From Planctomycetota bacterium (lineage in GTDB: Bacteria > Planctomycetota > Brocadiia > Brocadiales > Brocadiaceae), in assembly GCA_016188675.1 (NCBI GenBank), contig JACPHJ010000163.1, positions 1 through 42,107 on the forward strand: 42,107 bases of DNA, in the 5' to 3' direction. The translations under genes and the position numbers were made by a program. Position 1 is the stretch's first letter; each line of letters starts with the position of its first letter. The notes below the pieces were generated by a model. The model was not told the origin of the DNA. It saw only the letters and a program-made list of their open reading frames with translations, and ran no database searches. Below, in pieces: positions 1-8,100 of the stretch.

Positions 1-72
1 AACCTGCCTCTGCGCTTGTAGCCAGAGACTAAACATTTTGATTCAATTGAGGATGATTGAACCATCAAAGGC

Positions 73-92
73 GGGCACGGAGCGCCATGCCC
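73..92. repeat. short palindrome
   Basis: A G+C-rich hairpin with arms GGGCA/TGCCC and an inner GG/CC pair sits in otherwise AT-rich intergenic DNA. It looks like one of the short dispersed palindromes common in such genomes. No T-run follows, so I do not call it a terminator. Confidence 0.3.
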
Positions 93-139
93 CTAATATG
101 TGGCCGGTTTTGAAATTCCTTAAATTAGTCCTGCTAAGT

Positions 140-224
140 CCCCTCAACAAAGGGGGATTCAGGGGGTTGTGTTTTTCTTGAGTTTTTACAACCCCCTTGC
201 CCCCTTTTCTAAGGGGGATTTTAT
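140..224. repeat. dispersed repeat, copy 1 (downstream of narK)
   Basis: A C- and G-run-rich element with internal inverted repeats (GGGGGTTGT against ACAACCCCC, then CCCCCTT against AAGGGGG). A closely matching copy in the same orientation lies at about 1632-1711, on the other side of the transporter gene. The rest of bases 1-281 holds no gene that I can support. Confidence 0.7.
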
Positions 225-281
225 GCCTGCTACCACCCGCTAAGCCGCATAAACAAAATGAAATTTCCTATACAATCAACC

Positions 282-1493
282 TCAAGCATTCACAGCTTTT
301 CTGTGCATCTTCGTTATCGTTTTTTCTTCCATAAAGGAAAGGCTCATGAGACACACGAGCGAAACGAAGATAAATCCCAACGAATAATTGTTGGTATAAT
401 CCCTTAATGTGCCCAGAATAATCGGGAGGAAGAAGCCTCCAAGCCCGCCTGCTGCCCCCACCATACCGCCAACGGTGCCGGTATCCTTTGGGAAATACTC
501 CGCAACAAGTTTAAATATAACGCCATTGCCTATACCCAAACAAACACCCATTATATAAAAAACTGTCAGTGAAGTCATTAACGAAACATTAAGATTCAGG
601 AATATCAATATGCTGAGTATCGCCAGCGAAAGGACTACCAAGATGCGCCTTCCGGGAATCTTATCGCCAAGATAACCTCCCAGAATACGGGCAAACGTGG
701 TAGCAAATACGAATATTGCGGTAAGACTACCGGCCTTTACAGGTGTAATCCTGTAAAAATCTCTCAGGTACGAAGGTAGCCATAACGAAAAGCTTACAAA
801 GAACCCAAAGGTCATGAAATAGAAAAGACAAAAGACCCAGATTAAATTAGAAGACTTATATACCTTCAGTTTATCACCAAAGGTAGGCGGCTTTGCATTG
901 GCCGGCTTTGGCGCATCCTCGGAAAAAAACCAGTAAACAACTGCCATTATGAGCAAAGGAATTGAGTAAACCATAAATACCTTATGCCACCCGATAGACT
1001 CGACCAGAAGCGGCGCCCCGAAAGTAGCAAGGGCTGAACCGATATTGCCCACGCCGTAAATACCCAATGCCAGACCCTGTTTTTCTTTTGGATACCATTG
1101 AGAAACCTGCGGAATTCCGATGGCAAATGATGTGCCCACCAAACCGAAGAAAAATCCACAGACCAGTAAAAAGCTGTAACTCTGCGCAAAACCCGCGATA
1201 AACATAGGGAAAAAACCAAATAAGAGCAGGATACTAAAAACCCGCCTGCCGCCAAATTTGTCCGTCAGAACGCCGATGGGCACCCTGGCAATAGAGCCAA
1301 GCAATACAGGCGTTGCGAGTAACAATCCCACGGCGGTGGAAGACAACTTAAACTCGACCTTCAGGTATGCCGCTAAAGGAGAAAAGAGCGCCCAACCGGC
1401 GAAGCACGTGGCAAATGCCAGTGTTGCAAGCATCAGCACCCTTGTATTCCCCTGGGGCGTTTGTACTGAAGATGTTTGTATTGTTTCATTCAT
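282..1493 (-). CDS. narK: NarK-family nitrate/nitrite transporter (MFS)
   Basis: Major facilitator protein of 403 residues with about 12 hydrophobic segments, expected in a cytoplasmic-type membrane, moving nitrate and/or nitrite. Seen in the sequence: an Arg in the TM2 segment (GSIARVP) and a second in the C-terminal half (TTFARILGG), matching the two substrate-binding arginines of NarK, and two Gly-rich nitrate-signature stretches (GVGNIG and GAAGGLGG). The ATG at 1493 is chosen because AGGAGA lies 8 bases upstream; a longer frame to 1541 adds 16 residues that read through a palindrome and have no ribosome site. Direction (import, export or exchange) cannot be told from sequence. In an anammox setting nitrite uptake would be a natural role, but that is inference. 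Confidence 0.85.
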   Translation of the reverse strand: MNETIQTSSVQTPQGNTRVLMLATLAFATCFAGWALFSPLAAYLKVEFKLSSTAVGLLLATPVLLGSIARVPIGVLTDKFGGRRVFSILLLFGFFPMFIAGFAQSYSFLLVCGFFFGLVGTSFAIGIPQVSQWYPKEKQGLALGIYGVGNIGSALATFGAPLLVESIGWHKVFMVYSIPLLIMAVVYWFFSEDAPKPANAKPPTFGDKLKVYKSSNLIWVFCLFYFMTFGFFVSFSLWLPSYLRDFYRITPVKAGSLTAIFVFATTFARILGGYLGDKIPGRRILVVLSLAILSILIFLNLNVSLMTSLTVFYIMGVCLGIGNGVIFKLVAEYFPKDTGTVGGMVGAAGGLGGFFLPIILGTLRDYTNNYSLGFIFVSLVCLMSLSFMEEKTITKMHRKAVNA

Positions 1494-1522
1494 AAAAATA
1501 ATCTCCTGAAATCTTAAAGTAT

Positions 1523-1549
1523 ATTGGGTTTTAAACGACAAAATCCAAC
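1523..1549. repeat. leader palindrome upstream of narK
   Basis: An imperfect 10-bp stem with a 7-nt loop lies about 30 bases upstream of the narK start. On the coding strand it reads GTTGGATTTT, loop, AAAACCCAAT. The same palindrome in perfect form occurs in the same place upstream of the formate dehydrogenase gene (12625-12651). Confidence 0.6.
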
Positions 1550-1580
1550 GGTTCTCCGTTTGAGCGATGACAAGTTTTGT

Positions 1581-1711
1581 TTTTTACCCACCCCTCAATC
1601 CCCTCCCAAGAGGGGACTTTAATTCTTCCTTAGCAAAGGGGGAATTAGTGGGTTGTGCTTTTTCTGGAATTCTTTACAACCCCCTGCCCCCTTTTCTAAG
1701 GGGGATTTTTA
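1581..1711. repeat. composite dispersed repeat upstream of narK
   Basis: Two modules. Bases 1581-1620 nearly match 12653-12692 in front of the formate dehydrogenase gene, and 1632-1711 match the copy at 140-224. Both modules contain C/G-run inverted repeats. A frame open through it on the plus strand only translates the repeat and has no ribosome site, so it is not called as a gene. Confidence 0.65.
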
Positions 1712-1728
1712 TGTTTCATACCACTTTA

Positions 1729-2121
1729 TTACAAAGAAACCATCGACTGTACAGGCTCAAAGTCGCTCTTCACCTTGATAGGATATTGATCTATGCCTTC
1801 CAGGATGACAGAACTGGATTGTTTTATAAAAAACAGGTTGCCATTCCTTGATTTCATTAAGGTATAGAAACCATGCACCTGCCCGTCCCTGAACAGCATG
1901 GACAATGTCTTCTCGTGGTCAAAGGGATGCGCATACAACTCATTAATCTTTTTCCCGATCACATCGTCAGGCGATGTAAATCCAAAAAGCCTCGCGCCAG
2001 CCGTGTTGATATGCGTAACTACACCATCGTAAGAAGGCTCATACTCATACCATCCTGTTGCATCCTTTACATCAAGAAGCGCCCTGGATTCATCTCTTGT
2101 TGACACAATTGTATTATTCAT
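1729..2121 (-). CDS. stand-alone PAS-domain protein
   Basis: A 130-residue soluble protein that is essentially one PAS domain: it shows the usual run of an aromatic-rich start (GWYEYEP), an NxAGxxLFGF helix, the DVIGKK turn, and a C-terminal strand pair (GNLFFIKQSSSVI). PAS domains bind small ligands or cofactors and signal through partner proteins; no histidine kinase, GGDEF or DNA-binding region is present. AAGGAGA sits 10 bases upstream of the ATG. It starts 38 bases after the Cache-sensor gene on the same strand, so the two are probably co-transcribed and may work together. Confidence 0.75.
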   Translation of the reverse strand: MNNTIVSTRDESRALLDVKDATGWYEYEPSYDGVVTHINTAGARLFGFTSPDDVIGKKINELYAHPFDHEKTLSMLFRDGQVHGFYTLMKSRNGNLFFIKQSSSVILEGIDQYPIKVKSDFEPVQSMVSL

Positions 2122-2159
2122 GACAGTTTCTCCTTATATAAAAATCTTATAGTAATCTT

Positions 2160-3572
2160 TTAAGGTTTTAATTCCCACGTTGCCACGGTTGTCTCTATTG
2201 TTGGCTTTATAATGCTTTCAGCGATTTGTCTTTGCTCACTTCCCGGATGAACAGTATTTTCGGATTTGAAAATCGGAAGCTCCTCCTTGAATTTAGAAAT
2301 ATTACTCTTGATAAAATCTTCATCCCTCTGCGTTACAATAGAACCAAATACATTCAAAGGATTATGCACCTTGTATCGCTGTTCCCGAAGATAACCGCGT
2401 TCTTTCTTTAGCTCATAACCGTCCATGATAGCTATCACAAACCCCACCATAATGATGCTTGTTACGCCCAGCGTAGCCTTCTTTGGCAGGGACATGTCTT
2501 TCAGCACGTATCCTGTGGAAAGTTTCCGGTAAATCAGCGTTGCTGCGATAAACGCCGGGATTATCATTACGACCATGAGTGAGATTACCAGTGACTTTAT
2601 GTTATCTACCACGCCGAAGGCCTCATCTGCGTCTATTTCCACAATGAGCCCCATGTTTAAGTCTTTCAGCCATGACCAAGCACCCACGACTTTTAACCCA
2701 TCATAATCCCTGTATCCTTCCAGATCATAACCACTGATTTTGCCAGTAATACACTTTTCAACCCCCTTTGTTATCATCTGAGTATCGGGTTCCACGACTT
2801 TATAAGACATGGCGTCCGTGCCATTCGCATTTTTAACGTACTTCGAAAACTTCGATTCGCTAATCATGACGCCGTCTTTGTTTACCAGATAGGCTTCTCC
2901 TGTCTTCCCAAGCACGATGCCCTTCATAGCCTTAGTCAATATCGATGTATCCATCCACAATACAACAGCGCCCATCACATCATGATTTTGTCCCTTAACA
3001 GGATAAGACATAAACATCGAAGGCAAACCATTCCCATTTTTTTCAGGAGCATCCCCGGTGAGCGAAAAATCAACCACATCAGAAATATACGTTTTACCGT
3101 CGTATAAGGTCTCCTGAATATTACGGAAGGGACTCTCTTTCATGATATTCATGCCTACTAATGATTGCTCATCTTTAGTAGCCATTTGGACAATACCGGC
3201 TCCGTCACAAACAAAAATTCCCTTATAACCATGGTCTGCCTTTGTGCACTCTAATTGCGTCTTTAGTCTCAAGTATTCGTGCTTGTCTGTCCCGTTTACA
3301 AGACTCACGAAATCATCCTTACTCTGAATCAATAATGCGCTTTGAATAGTGTCTGAGATAGACCTGACATGCGACTTTTTTTCATCCCACAATAAGGCAA
3401 GCATATCCTTCTGCTTGCTTACAATACCTTCCAGATTCCTCTGAACACCCTGTTTCAGTTCAGCGTTTGCCTTTGGAAATGCAAGCATTTTAAACAAAAT
3501 CAAGGGAAACAACCCAAAAAATACAAACGTAGCAATAACAAAAACTATGCGTTCCTTAAACATCTTTATCAT
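2160..3572 (-). CDS. membrane Cache-domain sensor protein, no visible output domain
   Basis: A 470-residue membrane protein. A first transmembrane segment (about residues 9-29) is followed by a roughly 290-residue extracytoplasmic double-Cache-like sensor region (motifs such as VCDGAGIV, SDVVDFSLTG, GKTGEAYLVNKDG, LNMGLIVEID), a second segment at about 328-347 and a third at about 369-386. After that come about 80 residues that resemble the start of another extracytoplasmic region. No HAMP, kinase, GGDEF or methyl-accepting region is visible, so the protein may be a truncated histidine kinase or may signal via the neighbouring PAS protein and response regulator. A GGAGAGG site precedes the ATG. 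It is 26 bases downstream of the broken response regulator. Confidence 0.75.
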   Translation of the reverse strand: MIKMFKERIVFVIATFVFFGLFPLILFKMLAFPKANAELKQGVQRNLEGIVSKQKDMLALLWDEKKSHVRSISDTIQSALLIQSKDDFVSLVNGTDKHEYLRLKTQLECTKADHGYKGIFVCDGAGIVQMATKDEQSLVGMNIMKESPFRNIQETLYDGKTYISDVVDFSLTGDAPEKNGNGLPSMFMSYPVKGQNHDVMGAVVLWMDTSILTKAMKGIVLGKTGEAYLVNKDGVMISESKFSKYVKNANGTDAMSYKVVEPDTQMITKGVEKCITGKISGYDLEGYRDYDGLKVVGAWSWLKDLNMGLIVEIDADEAFGVVDNIKSLVISLMVVMIIPAFIAATLIYRKLSTGYVLKDMSLPKKATLGVTSIIMVGFVIAIMDGYELKKERGYLREQRYKVHNPLNVFGSIVTQRDEDFIKSNISKFKEELPIFKSENTVHPGSEQRQIAESIIKPTIETTVATWELKP

Positions 3573-3598
3573 ATTTCACCTCTCCTGAGTTAAAATTA

Positions 3599-3977
3599 CT
3601 ATAATTCACTAAGACACGCCGCAATGTCGTCCATACTAAAAGGTTTAGTAATCACCTTTTTTGCGCCTTTTCTAACTGCCTCCCTTGCAATATCCTGGTC
3701 TGTATAGGCTGTAATAATCACTATGTGGGAATGAGAAGAAAATCGTGTCCCTTGTATCCGCTCTAACAATTCGATGCCGTCCATTCCCGGCATCTTCACA
3801 TCCAGCAATCTTCACATCCAGTAATATAATTGAGTATCTCTGCCTTTTAATCTCCTCCAGTGCCTCTAAACCATTTTTCACGGCCTTCGTTTCGTAGCCG
3901 CTGTCTGTCAATGAATTCAGCAGTACCCTTCTGTATCCTTCTTCATCATCAACGATTAATATTCTTTTTGTCATCAT
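3599..3977 (-). pseudogene. single-domain response regulator, frameshifted by a 16-bp duplication
   Basis: A CheY-like receiver domain (about 120 residues when repaired) with no DNA-binding region. Visible elements: the acidic pair in ILIVDDEEG, the phospho-acceptor Asp in LLDVK, the conserved Thr in IITAYTD and the Lys in ITKPFS. These fall in two reading frames. Bases 3792-3807 and 3808-3823 are a tandem duplication differing at one base; removing either unit restores ILLDVKMPGMDG and a complete receiver. As read, translation from 3977 leaves the family right after the phospho-acceptor, and an internal TTG at 3808 could only make a fragment lacking the first strand. It heads the sensor/PAS cluster. 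A sequencing error is possible but a 16-bp duplication with a mismatch makes it unlikely. Confidence 0.8.
3792..3823. repeat. 16-bp tandem duplication disrupting the response regulator
   Basis: Two adjacent 16-bp units, ATCTTCACATCCAGCA and ATCTTCACATCCAGTA, differ only at the fifteenth base. Sixteen is not a multiple of three, which explains the frameshift. Confidence 0.9.
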
Positions 3978-4047
3978 CTTTAAAAATCCTCATGAAACGT
4001 TCATGACCTTTGGTCACAAGGGGAGGATGGAAATCTCCCCTTTGTTT

Positions 4048-4124
4048 GTCATTCCGAGCAAAGCGAGGAATCTTGAGATTCCCGATACATTCGAACGAAG
4101 ATTTCTCCCTTCGGTCGAAATGAC
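4048..4124. repeat. dispersed palindromic repeat (MITE-like)
   Basis: Inverted element bounded by GTCATTCCGA and TCGAAATGAC, with GAGGAATCTT in one arm and AGATTTCTCC in the other. Its translation (SERSEE/RFARND type words) is typical of a palindrome family scattered through many anaerobe and planctomycete genomes. It separates the signalling cluster from the terminator to its right. Confidence 0.6.
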
Positions 4125-4180
4125 TCTCACGGGTGAAATTCACTTTTTCGATAGTATTGTTTTGCAATGCCTGTACCTAT

Positions 4181-4222
4181 AAAAACAAAAAACGCTTAGA
4201 ATGTTCTAAGCGTTTTTGTTTT
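4181..4222. terminator. bidirectional intrinsic terminator
   Basis: A perfect 11-bp stem (AAACGCTTAGA / TCTAAGCGTTT, loop ATGT at 4201-4204), extended by A-rich and T-rich flanks, so both strands end in a T-rich tract. Confidence 0.75.
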
Positions 4223-4224
4223 AT

Positions 4225-4530
4225 AGAGTTAAAAAAAGTAAAAAATTTTTGGAATTATTTTTGTTAATCTAACTGCAAACAATTCGTTTCATGTCAAATT
4301 TTTACCAAAATTTGTAAGTAATTAAACAGCCGTTGGTTATGGTGCAACAACAAAAGCTTAACAAGTGGAAACAATTTGGTTGCACTTTAAAATCGTTTTA
4401 ATGAAAAACCTAAAGTATTAAAAGTTTGACAGAGAGCATCTCTGGGCAAGCAAGATGAATGTTTCTGTTAGAAGATTTTTAATTTTTTACTTGATAATAT
4501 TACTCACAGGTAATATTACATCAGTGTGAT
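4225..4530. other. AT-rich gap with no recognisable gene
   Basis: About 300 bases of very AT-rich DNA. I see no open frame with family features, no RNA gene and no clear promoter. It borders the decayed transposase to the right. Confidence 0.5.
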
Positions 4531-4836
4531 TTAAGTTTGTAAATTTTCAAAAGGAGGGTTCAAAAAGGGATAGCAGATAACCGTATGGTTATGAGCTATG
4601 AATGCGCCGACAATACGGGTAAATATGGCAGTGAGATTGAAGTTAGAGAAGGATGCGATCTGGCGAACCCGTTTGTTATCAGAAAACATTCGCTCGACAG
4701 AGGTTCTCCTCTTGAAGTCATTTTTCCACCGCAAAGAACCTTTTGGGGTAGTAGTCGTGCCTGATATACGAAAGTCGTCCTTTATCTGAATTTTAAAGGT
4801 TTTGTATGTTTGTCCTGATTTCAGGAAGGAAGGCAC
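4531..4836 (-). pseudogene. C-terminal remnant of a DDE transposase
   Basis: The open frame carries the motif RRTSVERMFSDNKR, typical of the region holding the catalytic Glu of IS4/IS5/IS1182-type DDE transposases, followed by a hydrophobic helix and AHNHT near the end. The N-terminal two thirds of a transposase (both Asp residues) are absent, and the first residues of the frame simply read the antisense of the neighbouring DUF1566 fragment. It is therefore a fragment, not a working element. The exact IS family is not determined. Confidence 0.5.
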
Positions 4837-4837
4837 G

Positions 4838-4954
4838 GCCTGGGCCGTTTGGTTCGACTCCGGCTTTTGCGACTATGCATATACAGACAACAACATCAAA
4901 CACTACGTTCGGGCAGTAAGGGTAAAAAGAGATAAAATTTCAGAAAGAGATTGA
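4838..4954 (+). pseudogene. C-terminal remnant of a DUF1566 (Lcl C-terminal) protein
   Basis: A 38-codon tail, closed by TGA, reads AWAVWFDSGFCDY followed by HYVRAVR. This is the typical end of DUF1566 domains, which occur in secreted or surface proteins. There is no start and the upstream part is missing; the transposase remnant abuts it, which suggests that an insertion destroyed the gene. Confidence 0.6.
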
Positions 4955-5157
4955 AGTGTTGAAGGAGCAATTCGTTGTTGAATAATGCAGGTTTGACCCT
5001 CAACTTTTTCCCTGTAGCGTCTTTGTTAGGCTTTCGTTGGTATCCATCACCCGCGGTACTAGCAGTGAACTCGGAGGACTCGGAACCACGTCCCCGGGAT
5101 CCTCTCTTCCAGGCTTGGAATGACCTTCAGACCTTCAAACTCGCCGCGCATCAATGG

Positions 5158-8100
5158 TCAGCTATCGTAGAGACTGGGTACCTCGGATGAGGGCGCCTGT
5201 TCTGCGGATCGGAGCCAATCGACCATAAGATCACTTAAATGCTGTACTGCGACAGACACAGGCTTTTCACGCTCAATGCGTGACCAGAATTGGGCGAACG
5301 ACTCTTTACACGCTTTTAGGAACTGTTCGAGTGATGACTCACCGGACAAAACCCAAACGCCGACCCAGACCTGCAATTTAAGCACTCCCCACATGTGATT
5401 TTGGCTCAATTCAGAGACAATTTCCCTCGCTATTTTTTGCGACCCCTTAACTTCACGCCCCGTCCCTGATGGCCGCAAACCCACAAGGGCACCCGCGCCT
5501 ATCAACGCCAGCGCTTTCAACCCGCGATCCAGCCCCTTGGAAGGCAGATCGGCTAGCGACTCGGCAAGCAGGTCCAGAAGGCAAAGTCGGTCGACCGCCG
5601 CATGGCAATGTACCCCTTTCGCGGCCACTATGCATAAGAAGTTCGCAACGGCTTCGGCAGAACCTTTGACGAGGCGGTAATCCAGCCAACTTGGCGACAC
5701 CGAGCGTAGGAGAAAACCCTCGACCTCTTCGTCCGTTGCCAACTCGGCATAGCGAATAACCGAACCCAGTAGTTCCAAGCCGATGGTCGGGTGATCCCAG
5801 TTTTCAAAGCTCGCAAGTTTAATTACTGCCGTTGCTTCGCCAATAGTTATGTCTTCGCGACCGATCTCGTGGAACAGTTTGAACAGAGCTGCCAAACCGT
5901 ACGGCGGCAATGCGTGTCGGCGCTCCCTTATCGCAAGCCAACTTTGTGCGTCGAAGTTGGCGACCACTTCTCCGATCAAGTTCGGGTCGAGGCGCTGAAA
6001 GAACCCGATCATTTGATCGGCTGAGCTCTGCCCGAGCTTCTGATCGAACACCTTGCGACGATGGCCGCTCAGGATTTCCTGAATCAGCCCGCGGACTTGT
6101 TCAGCGCGCCCTTGCGCAAGAGCACGTTCAAGGAAGCGCCCAAGCTCAGAAAGCAAGCCGGACAGCGCTCGATCGGCAAGAAGCGTTTTGAGTTCCAGAG
6201 TCTCAAGCCGCTGCCATAACGCCAGAACCAGCGAATCGTGGCCCTCTCTTTGGGCGTAGTCTAGAAAATTGGTTAGCGTATGCAGCACTCCCTGCAGCGC
6301 ATTTCTTAAGAATGCGATCTGCGTTCGTCGATAGCGAAGCATTCGCCACAACCATTCCAGCAATTCCAGTTGTCTGGCTGTTTTCAGAGTGGCGAGGAAT
6401 GTCGCGGAATTCTGCGGAGCGTCCGAGACAAGTTGTGTCAGAATCTGGCACCAATGATGGCGCCTACTGAAATTTTCCCACAACGACGCGGCCAGAGCGT
6501 CACGCTTCATCTTAACCGCCTGACTCGCCAACCTTGCAAAGTGATGTAGAGAATCGTGCAGGCCGTTTCGTACAATCTTGTCTACGGACTCAGGCCGTCC
6601 TAGTTCACCCCATAGCAGCGCGACGAAGTGTTTCCGTCGATGCGCAGCGGCCTTCCGAAAAAAATAATCGAGCTGGCTTAAGGACCCCTGCAATGCCCGA
6701 GAGATAAAGAGCGATGCGTTCTCAGGCGTCGCCACTTTCGCCCAAAGTCCTTGCACCGGTGACTTGAGGCCTTCCGACTTCAATGATTCGAAGAACTGCA
6801 TCAAGTCGTAAGGCGGCACCTTCGCGAGCCGCTGGGCAAGCGCATCCTGAATAATTGGTTCCGCCACTATGGCAGTGATTCGTTCGAGAACCCCGGGCAG
6901 ATGATCAGCGGCGTATCGGATCAAATGACCCAGAGCGCCGAACGGCTGCGTATGAAAAGCTTGGATGAGATGACGGGGGTCCCGCGTCAGCCAATCGTCG
7001 ACTTCTGGCACATTTGCGGCATGTAGCCGCAGGATTCGTCGAACGGTGTCGACAGCCCAAGGCAAGTGGTCGGCGAGGAGCCATTTGGCTCCACTATCCT
7101 GCAAGAACAGAGTCGCGATTGTTCGTGCCTTGTCCCTCTCGCCGCTCGCTTCCAGGCGTGCCGAATAGGCGGCGGCGACGGACGGCGACTTTGCGCAGAC
7201 TGAGGAGATTTCATTGGCTTCGTTAAAAACACCGGGCTCCACAGCGCCAAGCAGCAACGCGCCAAAGCCGGGCTCGCTGAGGTGAAAGTGATCGTTAGCG
7301 CCGTCATTGTACTTGCGAAGAACAATGCCCATCCGCAGAGAGAGCGGGAATGGTTGCGGCTGAAAGACCTCAGGTGGCAAACCGAGTTCGTGCCGCGCGA
7401 ATGTTGCGAGAACAAGAATGTTGTGGCGTTCCTCCGTCGAGAGCGGCTCCAGGTATTTCGCCCAAACGAATTGACGCGCCGCGTCAGCTGGCAAATCCCA
7501 ATCGCCGAGCCTGAGCCGCCGGTATCGGGCCGTCAGCGCCCAACAAAAAGCGACCAGGTCGCTCGCAAAAGTCTCCTGCCATAGTGAGAGGACCTCCCGC
7601 GGAGGTATTGGCGGCGGTCGACCTTGGGACAAGCGCGACAGGAGTGTGCGAAAGAGCCCCTCCAGGTCATCTAGTTCCACATAAGCATGGATAGCCTCAT
7701 CTTCCAAATCGGCAAGATTTCGGGATGGTTGGAATGAAACTGAACTGGGCGGATCGCTTCGCCCGAGAAACAGAACGCTGCTTCTGCGCCGGTGTCTCGC
7801 CCAACTATCGTGCAGCACGCGAGCAAGTGCCTCGTTCCGGTTCACGTTGTCGACAATGAACAGAACGCATGGACGACACAGGCTCTGCATCACGTTTTCC
7901 ACGCTTGTGCCGACAGGCGCAACGGGCGTGTCATTGAGATCAAGGTAGTAGACAGGGTGATTCAGTCGCGACGGCGATGTGGCGATCAAGAGCGCCGCCG
8001 TTGTCTTGCCGTGCGAGGCGGGGCCGAGAAGCCACGCAAATCCGTCTCTAGTCAGAAGCTGCTCAAGCGCATCCACAAATTTCGGCCGATGGACTTCGCC

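Noticed and set aside
1567..1851. 94-codon plus-strand frame upstream of narK
   Set aside because: It translates the dispersed C/G-run repeat and the antisense of the PAS gene.
5025..5031. GTTAGGC heptamer (integron core-site type GTTRRRY) after the SIR2-STAND gene, and another in the complement near 9772
   Set aside because: The heptamer is expected about once per kilobase per strand by chance, and I cannot build the paired, folded attC structure around either one.
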